DNA of 64,000 nt, from positions 372,001-436,000 of the forward strand of contig NZ_LWAE01000005.1 of the NCBI RefSeq assembly GCF_001623875.1. Direction: 5' to 3'. Each line of letters starts with the position of its first letter. The first letter of the stretch is position 1. Below, piece after piece: positions 25,028-32,760 of this stretch. Origin of the DNA: Clostridium magnum DSM 2767 (lineage in GTDB: Bacteria; Bacillota; Clostridia; Clostridiales; Clostridiaceae). The position numbers and the translations under genes were made by a program. Below the pieces are notes generated by a model. The model worked only from the letters and a program-made list of their open reading frames with translations. It was not told the origin of the DNA and did not search any database.

Positions 25028-25078
25028 TTTTTACTTAATAGAAAGCAGATTCTACATTGAATTTAAGCAGGTGATGCC

Positions 25079-26845
25079 GTGAGAAGAAAATTATTTACAA
25101 CTTATATTATTTTACTGATAATAGGCTCTTTAATTACTGGGGCTTTATGTTTAAGCTTTGTAAGAACTTTTTATATAAAAAATCTACAGGATAAACTTAT
25201 TAGTAATGGCAAATTAATTTCTAATAACCTCTTAAATTTAGTAGATAAAAAGGACAAAGTTGATTATCTTCTTTTAGCTCAAAGGTTCTCTTCACAAGTA
25301 GATGCAGAAATAACATTCTTAGATGATAAGGGAAATGTATTAGCTGATTCTAAAAACAATAAATTGATATCTGAAAATCAGATGGATAAGCTTGAAGTAC
25401 AGAACTGTTTACGTAATAAATTTGGTACAAGTGATAGATATGATAAGTTTAGTGGAGAGAAGATTTTATATGTGGCACTAAGTCCAGTAAAGGTATATGA
25501 AAATAGAGTTATTGTAAGACTTGGAGTATCCCTTAATGGCTTCGATAATCTTAATAAAGTATTCTTAAGTTGTACATTAATCTCAATACTTGTAGGTGTT
25601 CTTGTAGCTATGGTTGTTGGATGCTTTTTTTTAGATAACATAATGAATCCCATTCAGAAGTTAAATAATGTTGCAAAAAAGATATCTAGAGGAAATTTTA
25701 ACCATAAAGTTAAAATTAGGACGAGAGATGAACTTCAAGAACTGGCAGATAGCTTTAATCATATGTCCTTTAGTATAAGTAATATGATATCACAGCTTGA
25801 TTATAAAAATTCACAATTGAATTCAATTTTAAATAGTATAACTCATGGAATGGTGGCGATTGATTCTAATTGGAATATAATACTTTTAAATCCTGCAGTA
25901 AGGAGAATTCTAAATTTACATAAAGGTCTTGGTATGGGAGATAATTTAAGGACTATTATAGAAGAGCAGGAACTGTGTAATTTAATTAAAGAAACCTTTA
26001 ATGATAACATCCATAAAGAAAGAGAAGTAAAATTAACTTGTAATAATGATAGAATATTTAAAGTATATACAAATCCGATTGACTATGATACTAAAGTACA
26101 AACGGATGAAAAGGGTATAATTGTGATCTTGCAGGATATTACAGAAGTGAAGCATCTTGAAAGGATGAGAAGTGAATTTGTTGCTAATGTTTCTCATGAA
26201 TTGAAAACACCACTAACTACAATAATGGGTTTTGTAGAGACAATAAAGCGAAAAGCTGGTGAGGACGCTGAAAAAAGAAGGAGATTTTTAGATATTATAA
26301 CTGAAGAAGTTGAAAGGTTGAAAAGACTTATTGAAGATATTCTTCTTTTATCACACTTGGAAAAGAGTTCCTCTTTAGACCAGTTAGAAGAAATAAATAT
26401 ATATAAGGAATTGGATACTATCCTTTATATGTTGACTCCCTCTGCAGGTAAAAAAGATATATGTATTGATTTATCTATAAAAAGAAACTTTACATTATAT
26501 GTACGGAGCAGAAATTTGTTTAAGCAGATGATAATAAATCTTATAGATAATGCCATAAAATATACTCAGTCAGGTGGCAATGTTAGAGTTTTAGCATATA
26601 TAAAAGAAGAAATTGTCTTTATTAGTATAAGAGATACTGGAATTGGTATACCAAAAGAGGATGCAGCAAGAGTATTTGAAAGGTTTTACAGGGTGGACAA
26701 ATCTAGAAGTCGTAACCAGGGAGGAACAGGATTGGGTTTAGCTATTGTAAAACATATAGTATCCGAATTAGATGGCACCATATCCCTTAACAGTGAAATA
26801 AATAAGGGCAGTGAATTTATTATACAGTTACCGTATCGTAAGTAA
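25079..26845 (+). CDS. PhoR-like membrane sensor histidine kinase
   Basis: The 588-residue kinase has two membrane helices (about 8-30 and 160-182) around an extracytoplasmic sensor domain, a HAMP linker (about 185-240), a PAS domain (about 245-355), HisKA with H373 in NVSHELKTPLTTIMGF, and HATPase with NLIDNAIKYT, DTGIGIPKEDAARVFERFYRVDKSRSR and GGTGLGLAIVKHIV. The PAS plus FERFYRVDKSRSR pattern is typical of PhoR-type kinases. Translation likely starts at GTG 25079, with AGGTGAT upstream. It forms an operon with the PhoB-type regulator and ends in the terminator at 26888. Phosphate sensing is inferred from similarity and from the neighbouring phosphate genes. Confidence 0.92.
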   Translation: MRRKLFTTYIILLIIGSLITGALCLSFVRTFYIKNLQDKLISNGKLISNNLLNLVDKKDKVDYLLLAQRFSSQVDAEITFLDDKGNVLADSKNNKLISENQMDKLEVQNCLRNKFGTSDRYDKFSGEKILYVALSPVKVYENRVIVRLGVSLNGFDNLNKVFLSCTLISILVGVLVAMVVGCFFLDNIMNPIQKLNNVAKKISRGNFNHKVKIRTRDELQELADSFNHMSFSISNMISQLDYKNSQLNSILNSITHGMVAIDSNWNIILLNPAVRRILNLHKGLGMGDNLRTIIEEQELCNLIKETFNDNIHKEREVKLTCNNDRIFKVYTNPIDYDTKVQTDEKGIIVILQDITEVKHLERMRSEFVANVSHELKTPLTTIMGFVETIKRKAGEDAEKRRRFLDIITEEVERLKRLIEDILLLSHLEKSSSLDQLEEINIYKELDTILYMLTPSAGKKDICIDLSIKRNFTLYVRSRNLFKQMIINLIDNAIKYTQSGGNVRVLAYIKEEIVFISIRDTGIGIPKEDAARVFERFYRVDKSRSRNQGGTGLGLAIVKHIVSELDGTISLNSEINKGSEFIIQLPYRK

Positions 26846-26887
26846 AATTTGAATTAGATGCAATTTTATATCAAAAATAAGTTTAAG

Positions 26888-26936
26888 AAACTACTACTAG
26901 TGTGTTTATTAAAATATGCTTAGTAGTAGTTTTTGT
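26888..26936 (+). terminator. Strong Rho-independent terminator
   Basis: AAACTACTACTA (26888-26899) and TAGTAGTAGTTT (26921-26932) pair perfectly over 12 bp, followed by TTG and more T. It ends the PhoB/PhoR-type operon. Confidence 0.85.
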
Positions 26937-26970
26937 TTGGATAAATAAAACATATATGCCTAAGAAAACG

Positions 26971-26999
26971 TTGACAAGGTTAAAAAAGGAGAATATAAT
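26971..26999 (+). promoter_or_regulatory. Consensus sigma-A promoter of the organophosphate transporter genes
   Basis: TTGACA (26971-26976), exactly 17 bp, then TATAAT (26994-26999): a perfect vegetative promoter. A perfect core this strong usually needs repression, and it is followed at once by the repeat array at 27000-27053. Confidence 0.85.
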
Positions 27000-27053
27000 G
27001 TTAATTAAGTTAATAATGTTAACAATGTTAAGTTTATTAAAAGTGTTAACTAC
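27000..27053 (+). repeat. Six-unit 9-bp direct repeat (GTTAAnnnn) at the transcription start
   Basis: The units GTTAATTAA, GTTAATAAT, GTTAACAAT, GTTAAGTTT, ATTAAAAGT and GTTAACTAC follow each other with a strict 9-bp period starting one base after the -10 hexamer. Two more units in the same style (GTTGACAAG at 26970, GTTAAAAAA at 26979) overlap the -35 box. The array covers the expected +1 and early transcript, as an iterated operator would. The whole gap 26846-27172 contains only this promoter, the array and the upstream terminator. Confidence 0.75.
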
Positions 27054-27172
27054 AAATCGGTTTATTTAGAATATTAGTTTGTATTATGGATTAATTTAGT
27101 ATATAGTAATTAATTGGGAATGTAATTCTATTAAATACATTCCTTAGAAAATCGATTTGGAGTTAAGAAACA

Positions 27173-28516
27173 ATGATGAATTTTTTAAAACCAGCAGGGA
27201 GTAAACCTTATCTATCCGGTGAAAAAGTGGACAAGGTATACAAAAAGCTGCGATTTCAAGTACTTACAAGTATATTTATCGGATATGCAGCCTATTATCT
27301 TGTGAGAAAAAATTTTATACTAGCGGTGCCATATTTAATAAATGAAGGGTTAGATTCAGGAAAACTAGGTTTTGCAGCAGCAGTGTTACCTTTTAGTTAT
27401 GGCATAAGTAAATTTCTTATGGGAGTTATCTCCGATAGAAGCAATCCAAGGATATTTTTACCTATTGGACTTATACTTTCAGGAATCACTAGCATTTTGT
27501 TAGGAACTACTTCTAATCTGACTTTGATTACGATTCTCATGTTTTTAAACGGATGGTTTCAGGGAATGGGATGGCCAGCCTGTGGAAGGGTAATGTCCCA
27601 TTGGTTTTCTGATGGAGAACGTGGAATGAAAATGTCCATATGGAATGTATCTCATAACTTTGGTGGAGGAATAGTAGCATCTATAGCAAGTATAGGAATA
27701 ATTCTTTTTGGAACTTGGAGGAGTTTATTTTACTTTCCGGCAATTATTTCTATTTTAATAGGTATAGGGTGTTTGATATTTTTAAGAGATACACCTCAAT
27801 CCTGCGGATTACCGCCAATTGAAGAGTACAAAAATGATTATCCAGATATTCATGTAGATGATCCAGAAAGAGAGTTATATGCAAAGGAAATATTATTTAA
27901 GTATGTATTAAATAATAAGTACCTGTGGTATTTAGCTATAGCTAATATATTTGTATATATGGTTCGTTATGGAATCCTAGATTGGTCTAATGTATATCTT
28001 ACAACAGTAAAAGGAGCACCGGAGTGGTTGGCACAGTGGTGTTATTCCCTATATGAATATGCTGGAATACCAGGAATACTAGTTTCAGGTTGGCTTAGTG
28101 ACAAGTATTTTAAAGGCCGTAGAGGCCCAGTTTCAACAATTTGTATGACATTTGTAACGCTGGCTATATTAGTTTACTGGATGAATCCAGCTGATAACCA
28201 TACGGTAGATGTAATAGCACTGCTGCTTATTGGTTGCTTAATATACGTTCCAGTTGTTCTTGTTGGAATCGCAGCCATAGACATAGTGCCAAAAAAGGCT
28301 GCGGGAACAGCTGCTGGATTTACAGGCTTGTTTGGATATTTGTTTGGAACGGCAGTGGCAGATTGGGCAATAGGGATAGCTCTTCAATACATTGGTTGGA
28401 CTTTAGTCTTTATGATGCTTGTTGCGGCCTGTGTTTTTGGGACGGTGTTTCTTGCATTAACTTGGAATATTCATGATAGAGAAAGATTTCATGAAGAAGA
28501 TGATGACATTGTATAA
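27173..28516 (+). CDS. Organophosphate:phosphate antiporter family (OPA) MFS transporter, copy 1
   Basis: The 447-residue membrane protein with about 12 helices belongs to the GlpT/UhpT/PgtP group of MFS transporters: YLVRKNFILAVPYL in helix 1-2, SKFLMGVISDRSNPR as the loop 2-3 signature, NGWFQGMGWPACGRVMSHWFSDGERG, and KKAAGTAAGFTGLFGY in the second half. These proteins exchange sugar phosphates, glycerol 3-phosphate or phosphoglycerates for inorganic phosphate. The substrate cannot be assigned. RBS TTTGGAG precedes ATGATG; either Met could start. A close paralogue follows 57 bp downstream, and both are driven by the promoter at 26971. Confidence 0.92.
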   Translation: MMNFLKPAGSKPYLSGEKVDKVYKKLRFQVLTSIFIGYAAYYLVRKNFILAVPYLINEGLDSGKLGFAAAVLPFSYGISKFLMGVISDRSNPRIFLPIGLILSGITSILLGTTSNLTLITILMFLNGWFQGMGWPACGRVMSHWFSDGERGMKMSIWNVSHNFGGGIVASIASIGIILFGTWRSLFYFPAIISILIGIGCLIFLRDTPQSCGLPPIEEYKNDYPDIHVDDPERELYAKEILFKYVLNNKYLWYLAIANIFVYMVRYGILDWSNVYLTTVKGAPEWLAQWCYSLYEYAGIPGILVSGWLSDKYFKGRRGPVSTICMTFVTLAILVYWMNPADNHTVDVIALLLIGCLIYVPVVLVGIAAIDIVPKKAAGTAAGFTGLFGYLFGTAVADWAIGIALQYIGWTLVFMMLVAACVFGTVFLALTWNIHDRERFHEEDDDIV

Positions 28517-28573
28517 CATTTTAACCTTTAAATACTCATTTAATGTATATTTAGAAAAGGAGGAGAAGTTAAA

Positions 28574-29911
28574 GTGATTGGAATTTTTAAACCGGCCTCA
28601 TATATAGAGAGGCTGCCAAAAGAGAAAATTGACCCAGCTTATAAAAGATACAGATTACAGGTGTTTTTAAGTATCTATATAGGGTACATGATTTACTACT
28701 TTGTTAGAAGCAATTTCTCATTAGCAAAAGCTTACTTAGTACATGAAGGCTTTACTAAAACACAACTTGGACTTGTAGCTTCCGCTCTTGGATTAGCCTA
28801 TGGTATAAGCAAATTTGTAATGGGTAATTTATCAGACAGATCAAATCCAAGATATTTCCTAGCTGCAGGATTAATACTTTCAGGAATTGTAAATTTATTT
28901 TTCCCAATAACAACAAGTGTTACTTTTATGTTTGTATTAATGTTTCTAAATGGATGGTTTCAAGGAATGGGGTGGCCTCCATGTGGAAGAACAATGACTC
29001 ACTGGTTCTCTGACGGAGAACGTGGTGTTAAAATGTCTATATGGAATACTGCTCATAATGTTGGCGGCGGATTTATTGCTGTTATTGCATTAATAGGTGT
29101 TTCAATGTTTGGAAGTTGGAAGGGGTTATTCTATTTACCAGCGTTAATAGCAATCTGCGGTGGTATATTATATATCGTATTTGCTAAAGATACTCCTCAA
29201 TCCGTTGGACTTCCTCCAATAGAGGAGTACAAAAATGACTATCCAGAGGTAAAAGTGGATGACAGAGAAAGAGAAATGACTGGTAAAGAAATACTATTTA
29301 AGTATGTATTAAATAATAAGTATTTATGGTATATTGCTATTGCAAACGTTTTTGTATATCTTGTTAGATATGGAGTTATAAATTGGGTTCCAACATATCT
29401 GCAAGAAGCAAAACATTTTAGCCATAAAGATACAGCTATTGCTTTTCAGATATATGAATATGCAGCAATTCCAGGAACTATAATAGTTGGATGGATAAGT
29501 GATAGATTCTTCAGTGGTCGTCGTGCTCCAATTGGCATAATATGTATGATTGGTGTTACCGTAGGAGTATTTGTTTATTGGAATAGCAGTAGTCTTATTG
29601 TTATAAACGTTACACTAGCAGCTATAGGTGCATTAATTTACGGTCCGGTTATGCTTATAGGTGTAAGTGCATTGGATATGGTACCTAAAAAAGCAGGCGG
29701 TACTGCTGCTGGTTTTACAGGACTATTTGGATATATGGGTGGACAGGTTGTAGCTGAAATAGTAATGGGTATGGTAGTTGATAAGTTTAGCTGGGATGGC
29801 GGATTTATGTTACTTTTAGCATCCTGTGTACTTTCTATAGTATTCTTGTCCTTTACTTGGAACGTTCATGATAGATCTAAATATAACATGAACGAAGACG
29901 TAACAGCATAA
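28574..29911 (+). CDS. Organophosphate:phosphate antiporter family (OPA) MFS transporter, copy 2
   Basis: This 445-residue paralogue of the preceding gene shares its signatures: YYFVRSNFSLAKAYL, SKFVMGNLSDRSNPR, FLNGWFQGMGWPPCGRTMTHWFSDGERG, EEYKNDYPEVKVDDRERE and KKAGGTAAGFTGLFGYMGG. Differences in the first helices and in the helix 7-8 region (VINWVPTYLQEA versus ILDWSNVYLTTV) suggest a different but related substrate. It starts with GTG behind AAGGAGGAG. Tandem OPA genes downstream of a PhoB/PhoR-type pair suggest uptake of phosphorylated carbon compounds. Ten bases after the stop begins the conserved RNA element at 29922. Confidence 0.92.
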   Translation: MIGIFKPASYIERLPKEKIDPAYKRYRLQVFLSIYIGYMIYYFVRSNFSLAKAYLVHEGFTKTQLGLVASALGLAYGISKFVMGNLSDRSNPRYFLAAGLILSGIVNLFFPITTSVTFMFVLMFLNGWFQGMGWPPCGRTMTHWFSDGERGVKMSIWNTAHNVGGGFIAVIALIGVSMFGSWKGLFYLPALIAICGGILYIVFAKDTPQSVGLPPIEEYKNDYPEVKVDDREREMTGKEILFKYVLNNKYLWYIAIANVFVYLVRYGVINWVPTYLQEAKHFSHKDTAIAFQIYEYAAIPGTIIVGWISDRFFSGRRAPIGIICMIGVTVGVFVYWNSSSLIVINVTLAAIGALIYGPVMLIGVSALDMVPKKAGGTAAGFTGLFGYMGGQVVAEIVMGMVVDKFSWDGGFMLLLASCVLSIVFLSFTWNVHDRSKYNMNEDVTA

Positions 29912-29921
29912 AATGAAGTGG

Positions 29922-30047
29922 AAACTTGAATCAGATGGGGTTTCATACCCCAGCTGATTCTTAGTTGAACGAATCCAGGGACATAGCCGATCTTTACTCT
30001 CACTTTGAAGAAAGTGGGAGTATTAGAGCGGGTAGTCATCGGATAAA
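29922..30047 (+). ncRNA. Conserved 126-nt structured element, copy 1, family not identified
   Basis: This stretch has the same length as 52342-52467 and, by my hand alignment, differs at about 17 of 126 positions, most of them in one internal hairpin. Fixed parts are a 5-prime nested hairpin (GAATCAG / CTGATTC enclosing GGGG / CCCC), then TTAGTTGAACGAATCCAGGG, a variable hairpin, and the 3-prime block CGGGTAGTCATCGGATAAA. ATCC and GGAT in the two conserved blocks can pair. It ends at a strong terminator. Conserved single-stranded blocks with a variable helix suggest a functional RNA. I cannot name the family; raiA-type RNAs and IS200/IS605 right-end RNAs are candidates to test. Confidence 0.6.
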
Positions 30048-30091
30048 AACAGCATCAAGTGTATCTACTCACTACACTTGATGCTGTTTTT
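30045..30091. terminator. Strong bidirectional Rho-independent terminator
   Basis: The 19-bp perfect arms (30045-30063 and 30073-30091) begin with five A and end with five T, with a 9-nt loop. It overlaps the last bases of the RNA element and the last codons of the minus-strand EamA gene, so it can end both transcripts. Confidence 0.9.
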
Positions 30092-31000
30092 AGCATTAAC
30101 CTTTTCTTTAGATTTGAAAAGAGTCTTTATAAAATTCAATTTAGTTTCAGAGATTAGAATAGCAATAAAAATTGCCATGCAACCTAAAATCATATGTGAT
30201 GTAAAAACTTCATTAAGGATTATTATAGATAAAATTGCTCCAAATACAGATTCTAAACACAATATAATTCCAACATGATTAGGATGAGCATATTTTTGTG
30301 CAATATTTTGAATTAAAAATGCTATCATGGTGCTAAATACTACAAGATAAAAAATACTAATAAAGCCGTCCTTGCTTATACCATTAAATTTAGGTTCAAA
30401 CAATAAGGCTGATATTAAAGATAGAATTCCGGTAAATAGCATTTGAGTAACTGAAAGTATTATAGGATTAGATTTTCTGGAAAAGTGAGATATGGCTACT
30501 ATATGGGCAGCAAAAAATACAGCACATATAAGTGTGAGCCAGTCGCCAAAATTCATACTTAATTTAAAACCATCTGTAAGGTTTAAAAATCCAATACCTG
30601 AAAGTGCTAATATTGTAGAGAAAATAGAGTATATATCTGGTCTTTTTTTCTCCACGGCCCAAACCAAAAACGGAATTATTACTACATAAGTCGCTGTGAG
30701 AAAGGCTTGCTTTCCTACTGTTGTATACTGCAGCCCTATAGTCTGTGTTGCAAAGCCGGTAAACAAAAATATTCCAACTATACATCCATATAAAATATCT
30801 TTTTTAGTAATTTTCTTTATAGTTTTAAAAAAAATCAATGCCATCAAAATAGATGCAATTAAAAATCTCACAGCCATCATATATAGAGGTGTTATGCTAT
30901 TTAAAGCATCTTTAACTGCAACAAAGCCACCACCCCATATCATTGTTGTGAATAATAGGGCTATGTCTGCTAATAAGCTTTTTTTCGTTTTATATTTCAT
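30065..31000 (-). CDS. EamA/DMT-family transporter, copy 1
   Basis: The 311-residue protein has ten hydrophobic helices and two EamA repeats, with MIWGGGFVAVKDALNSITPLYMMAVRF at the start, GLQYTTVGKQAFLTATYVVIIPF in the first repeat and HVGIILCLESVFGAILSIIILNEVF in the second. The drug/metabolite transporter superfamily exports amino acids, nucleosides or other small molecules; no substrate can be given. It is clearly paralogous to the gene at 36998-37915. Unusually, its only good SD (GGGGGG at 31058-31053) lies 52 nt before the ATG, separated by a 16-bp hairpin (31009-31047). Folding of this hairpin would bring the SD near the start. Confidence 0.9.
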   Translation of the reverse strand: MKYKTKKSLLADIALLFTTMIWGGGFVAVKDALNSITPLYMMAVRFLIASILMALIFFKTIKKITKKDILYGCIVGIFLFTGFATQTIGLQYTTVGKQAFLTATYVVIIPFLVWAVEKKRPDIYSIFSTILALSGIGFLNLTDGFKLSMNFGDWLTLICAVFFAAHIVAISHFSRKSNPIILSVTQMLFTGILSLISALLFEPKFNGISKDGFISIFYLVVFSTMIAFLIQNIAQKYAHPNHVGIILCLESVFGAILSIIILNEVFTSHMILGCMAIFIAILISETKLNFIKTLFKSKEKVNAKNSIKCSE

Positions 31001-31008
31001 AATTATGT

Positions 31009-31047
31009 TATATAGGGTTACAAAGCATAAGTTTGTGACTCTATATA
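31009..31047 (-). promoter_or_regulatory. Hairpin between Shine-Dalgarno and start codon of EamA copy 1
   Basis: TATATAGGGTTACAAA (31009-31024) and TTTGTGACTCTATATA (31032-31047) pair over 16 bp with two wobble positions and a 7-nt loop. On the minus-strand mRNA the hairpin sits between GGGGGG (31058-31053) and ATG (31000). The paralogue at 37915 has GGGGGG only 5 nt before its ATG. Removing the hairpin leaves a spacing of about 13 nt. Confidence 0.6.
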
Positions 31048-31289
31048 GTAATCCCCCCTTAATATTTATTAAATATTAACTGCAAAAAATAGTTATAATG
31101 ACAATTATGTTTCATTAAATTATATCATTATAGGAGAAAGAAAGATAGTAAAAAACCGTAAAAGTTAAGGTGATATAGTAGCTTAGAGGTATATTAAGTT
31201 TCAATATAATGTGATATACTAAATAAAGTTTTTGGTGGTGGAAAAATAAGGACATAAAGGCAATTGTCTAACTTAAGGAGTGGATGTAG

Positions 31290-32145
31290 ATGTATTCGTG
31301 GCTTTGGATGGTAATTATATTTGGAATTTTATTGGGTTTTGGGATATAACTAAAAAGAAAGCATTTAAACAAAATTCCGTAGTAAGTGTACTAGCTTTTT
31401 ATTCTATATTTTGTTTTATTTTTGTATCCTTTGAATTCAGCAATGCTATTAATCTGAGTGGGGATAAAATTCTTATAATTTTTATTAAGACCTTCATTAT
31501 ATTTTTCAGTTGGGTATTAGGTTTTACTGCAATTAAGCAGCTGCCTATAAGTATTGTAACACCCTTTGATACTGTAAACCCTCTGTTTTCTATAATTTTA
31601 GGCATTATAATATTAGGAGAGAGTCTTGGATTATTGCAAGGTGTAGGTATTGTAATAATGTTAGTAGCCTATTATTTTATAGGTAAGGTAGGTTCAAAGG
31701 AAATAACAAAAGTATTTAAGAATAAATACTTACTTTTATTTTATGATATCCAGTGATTTGTGTTATAAGTGCAACTATCGATAAGATAGCTTTAAGATCA
31801 ATTAACCCTGGGCAAATGCAGTTTTGGTTCTGCCTATTCATATCTATATTTAATATGGAAGCATTACTATATACGAAATGGAAATCAGAAGATAAAATTT
31901 CTATAAAGCTGGATTATAACATACCCCTTATGAGTTTACTTTTGACTATTTCAGATAGAATCTATTTTATTGCAGTAAATATTCCTTCAAGCTAAATATC
32001 GGTAATTATGCCTCTTAGAAAAATATCCATCTTTATTTCTGTAATTGTAGGTGGCATAATCTTTAAAGAGGAAAATCTTAGAGAAAAGTTTTGTTGTATT
32101 TGTTTATTGATTATAGGTATTGTATTGGTGTTTATCGGGAAATGA
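31290..32145 (+). pseudogene. Broken EamA/DMT-family transporter
   Basis: A third EamA-like gene starts at ATG 31290 (MYSWLWMVIIFGILLGF, with AAGGAG upstream). It shifts frame near 31339-31345, where one extra T would give GFWDITKKKA, then continues through GFTAIKQLPISIVTPFDTVNPLFSIILGIIILGE. It shifts again near 31748, continues as ICVISATIDKIALRS, meets a TAA at 31993-31995, and in the same frame goes on to IIFKEENLREK...GIVLVFIGK ending at 32145. The intact protein would have about 285 residues and ten helices. It is more distantly related to the two other EamA genes. Three separate lesions make inactivity likely. Confidence 0.8.
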
Positions 32146-32177
32146 ATAAGTTTTTTCAGCATTACGTTAAATTACTA

Positions 32178-32206
32178 TTGAAATAAATCTATAGCTATTT
32201 TATAAT
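32178..32206 (+). promoter_or_regulatory. Sigma-A promoter of the CsoR-type gene
   Basis: TTGAAA (32178-32183), 17 bp, TATAAT (32201-32206). A GC-rich block CACCCACATAGGGAGGGGG follows at the expected +1 (from 32214), in an otherwise AT-rich region. It resembles the C-tract/G-tract dyads bound by CsoR-family repressors. Confidence 0.6.
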
Positions 32207-32247
32207 CAAGATGCACCCACATAGGGAGGGGGCATAGGAGGTGTACT

Positions 32248-32514
32248 ATGAACGAAGAAAAGAAAAAATCAATACAAGCTTTAAAAACTTCCAAAGGACA
32301 AATTGAAGGAATAATAAAGATGATTGAAGATGGAAGGTATTGTATTGACATATCTAATCAAATGGTTGCCGCTCAGTCATTGTTAAAAAAAGCCAACTTA
32401 TTAATTTTAAAGCAGCATCTCAATCATTGTGTAAAAGATGCTTTTATAAATAACAGTGGAGATGAAAAAGTAGATGAGATAATGGATTTACTTTCAAAAT
32501 TATTAAAAGACTAA
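32248..32514 (+). CDS. CsoR/FrmR-family metal-sensing repressor
   Basis: This 88-residue all-helical protein belongs to the DUF156 family. The positions corresponding to the Cu(I) ligands of CsoR are C32 (RYCIDI), H57 (KQHLNHC) and C61, with the same 25- and 4-residue spacing as in characterised CsoR proteins, so copper sensing is plausible. No copper ATPase or chaperone gene is adjacent; the downstream gene is a PadR regulator behind a terminator. The target may therefore be the gene itself or a distant locus. RBS AGGAGGTG is ideal, and a candidate operator lies between promoter and start codon. Confidence 0.88.
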   Translation: MNEEKKKSIQALKTSKGQIEGIIKMIEDGRYCIDISNQMVAAQSLLKKANLLILKQHLNHCVKDAFINNSGDEKVDEIMDLLSKLLKD

Positions 32515-32529
32515 ATATAAACGTATTTC

Positions 32530-32560
32530 AAAGAGGTGTAAATATTTATACCTCTTTTTT
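32530..32560 (+). terminator. Rho-independent terminator
   Basis: AAAGAGGTGTAAA (32530-32542) and TTTATACCTCTTT (32545-32557), one G-U pair, followed by more T. It ends the csoR-type gene. Confidence 0.8.
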
Positions 32561-32661
32561 GAGGTGCATTTGACAAAAACAAATTACATAAATTATTAAA
32601 GTCCAGCTAAGAAGATTAGTAAAAAAGGCTTTATGGAAAATTTATAAGTTCGTTCCATTAA

Positions 32662-32690
32662 TTGACATATTGCGTTTTTTAAGTTAATAT
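32662..32690 (+). promoter_or_regulatory. Sigma-A promoter of the PadR-type gene
   Basis: TTGACA (32662-32667), 17 bp, TAATAT (32685-32690). The -10 box runs straight into the long inverted repeat at 32689-32737. Confidence 0.7.
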
Positions 32691-32737
32691 ATATCTATAA
32701 TCAATATATCAGTTCGATATATTGATTATAGATATAT
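32689..32737. promoter_or_regulatory. Perfect 22-bp inverted repeat, candidate PadR operator
   Basis: Arms 32689-32710 and 32716-32737 are perfectly complementary over 22 bp, with the 5-nt spacer AGTTC. It overlaps the transcription start region of the PadR-type gene and ends 23 bp before its ATG. PadR repressors bind AT-rich ATAT-containing dyads, so autoregulation is likely. As RNA it would also form a hairpin. Confidence 0.7.
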
Positions 32738-32760
32738 TATTTACATTTATGGAGGAAACT

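Noticed and set aside
27000..27053. 9-bp array as a canonical PhoP/PhoB box
   Set aside because: Phosphate-regulator boxes have an 11-bp period with TTAACA-like repeats; the strict 9-bp period does not fit, so the regulator is left open.
28234..28476. Small Cys/Ser-rich frame inside the first organophosphate transporter
   Set aside because: It is an alternative frame of a conserved membrane protein and has no independent support.
29922..30047. Interpretation as a riboswitch or T-box
   Set aside because: No same-strand gene follows, the element ends at a terminator shared with a convergent gene, and no T-box or known aptamer consensus is present.
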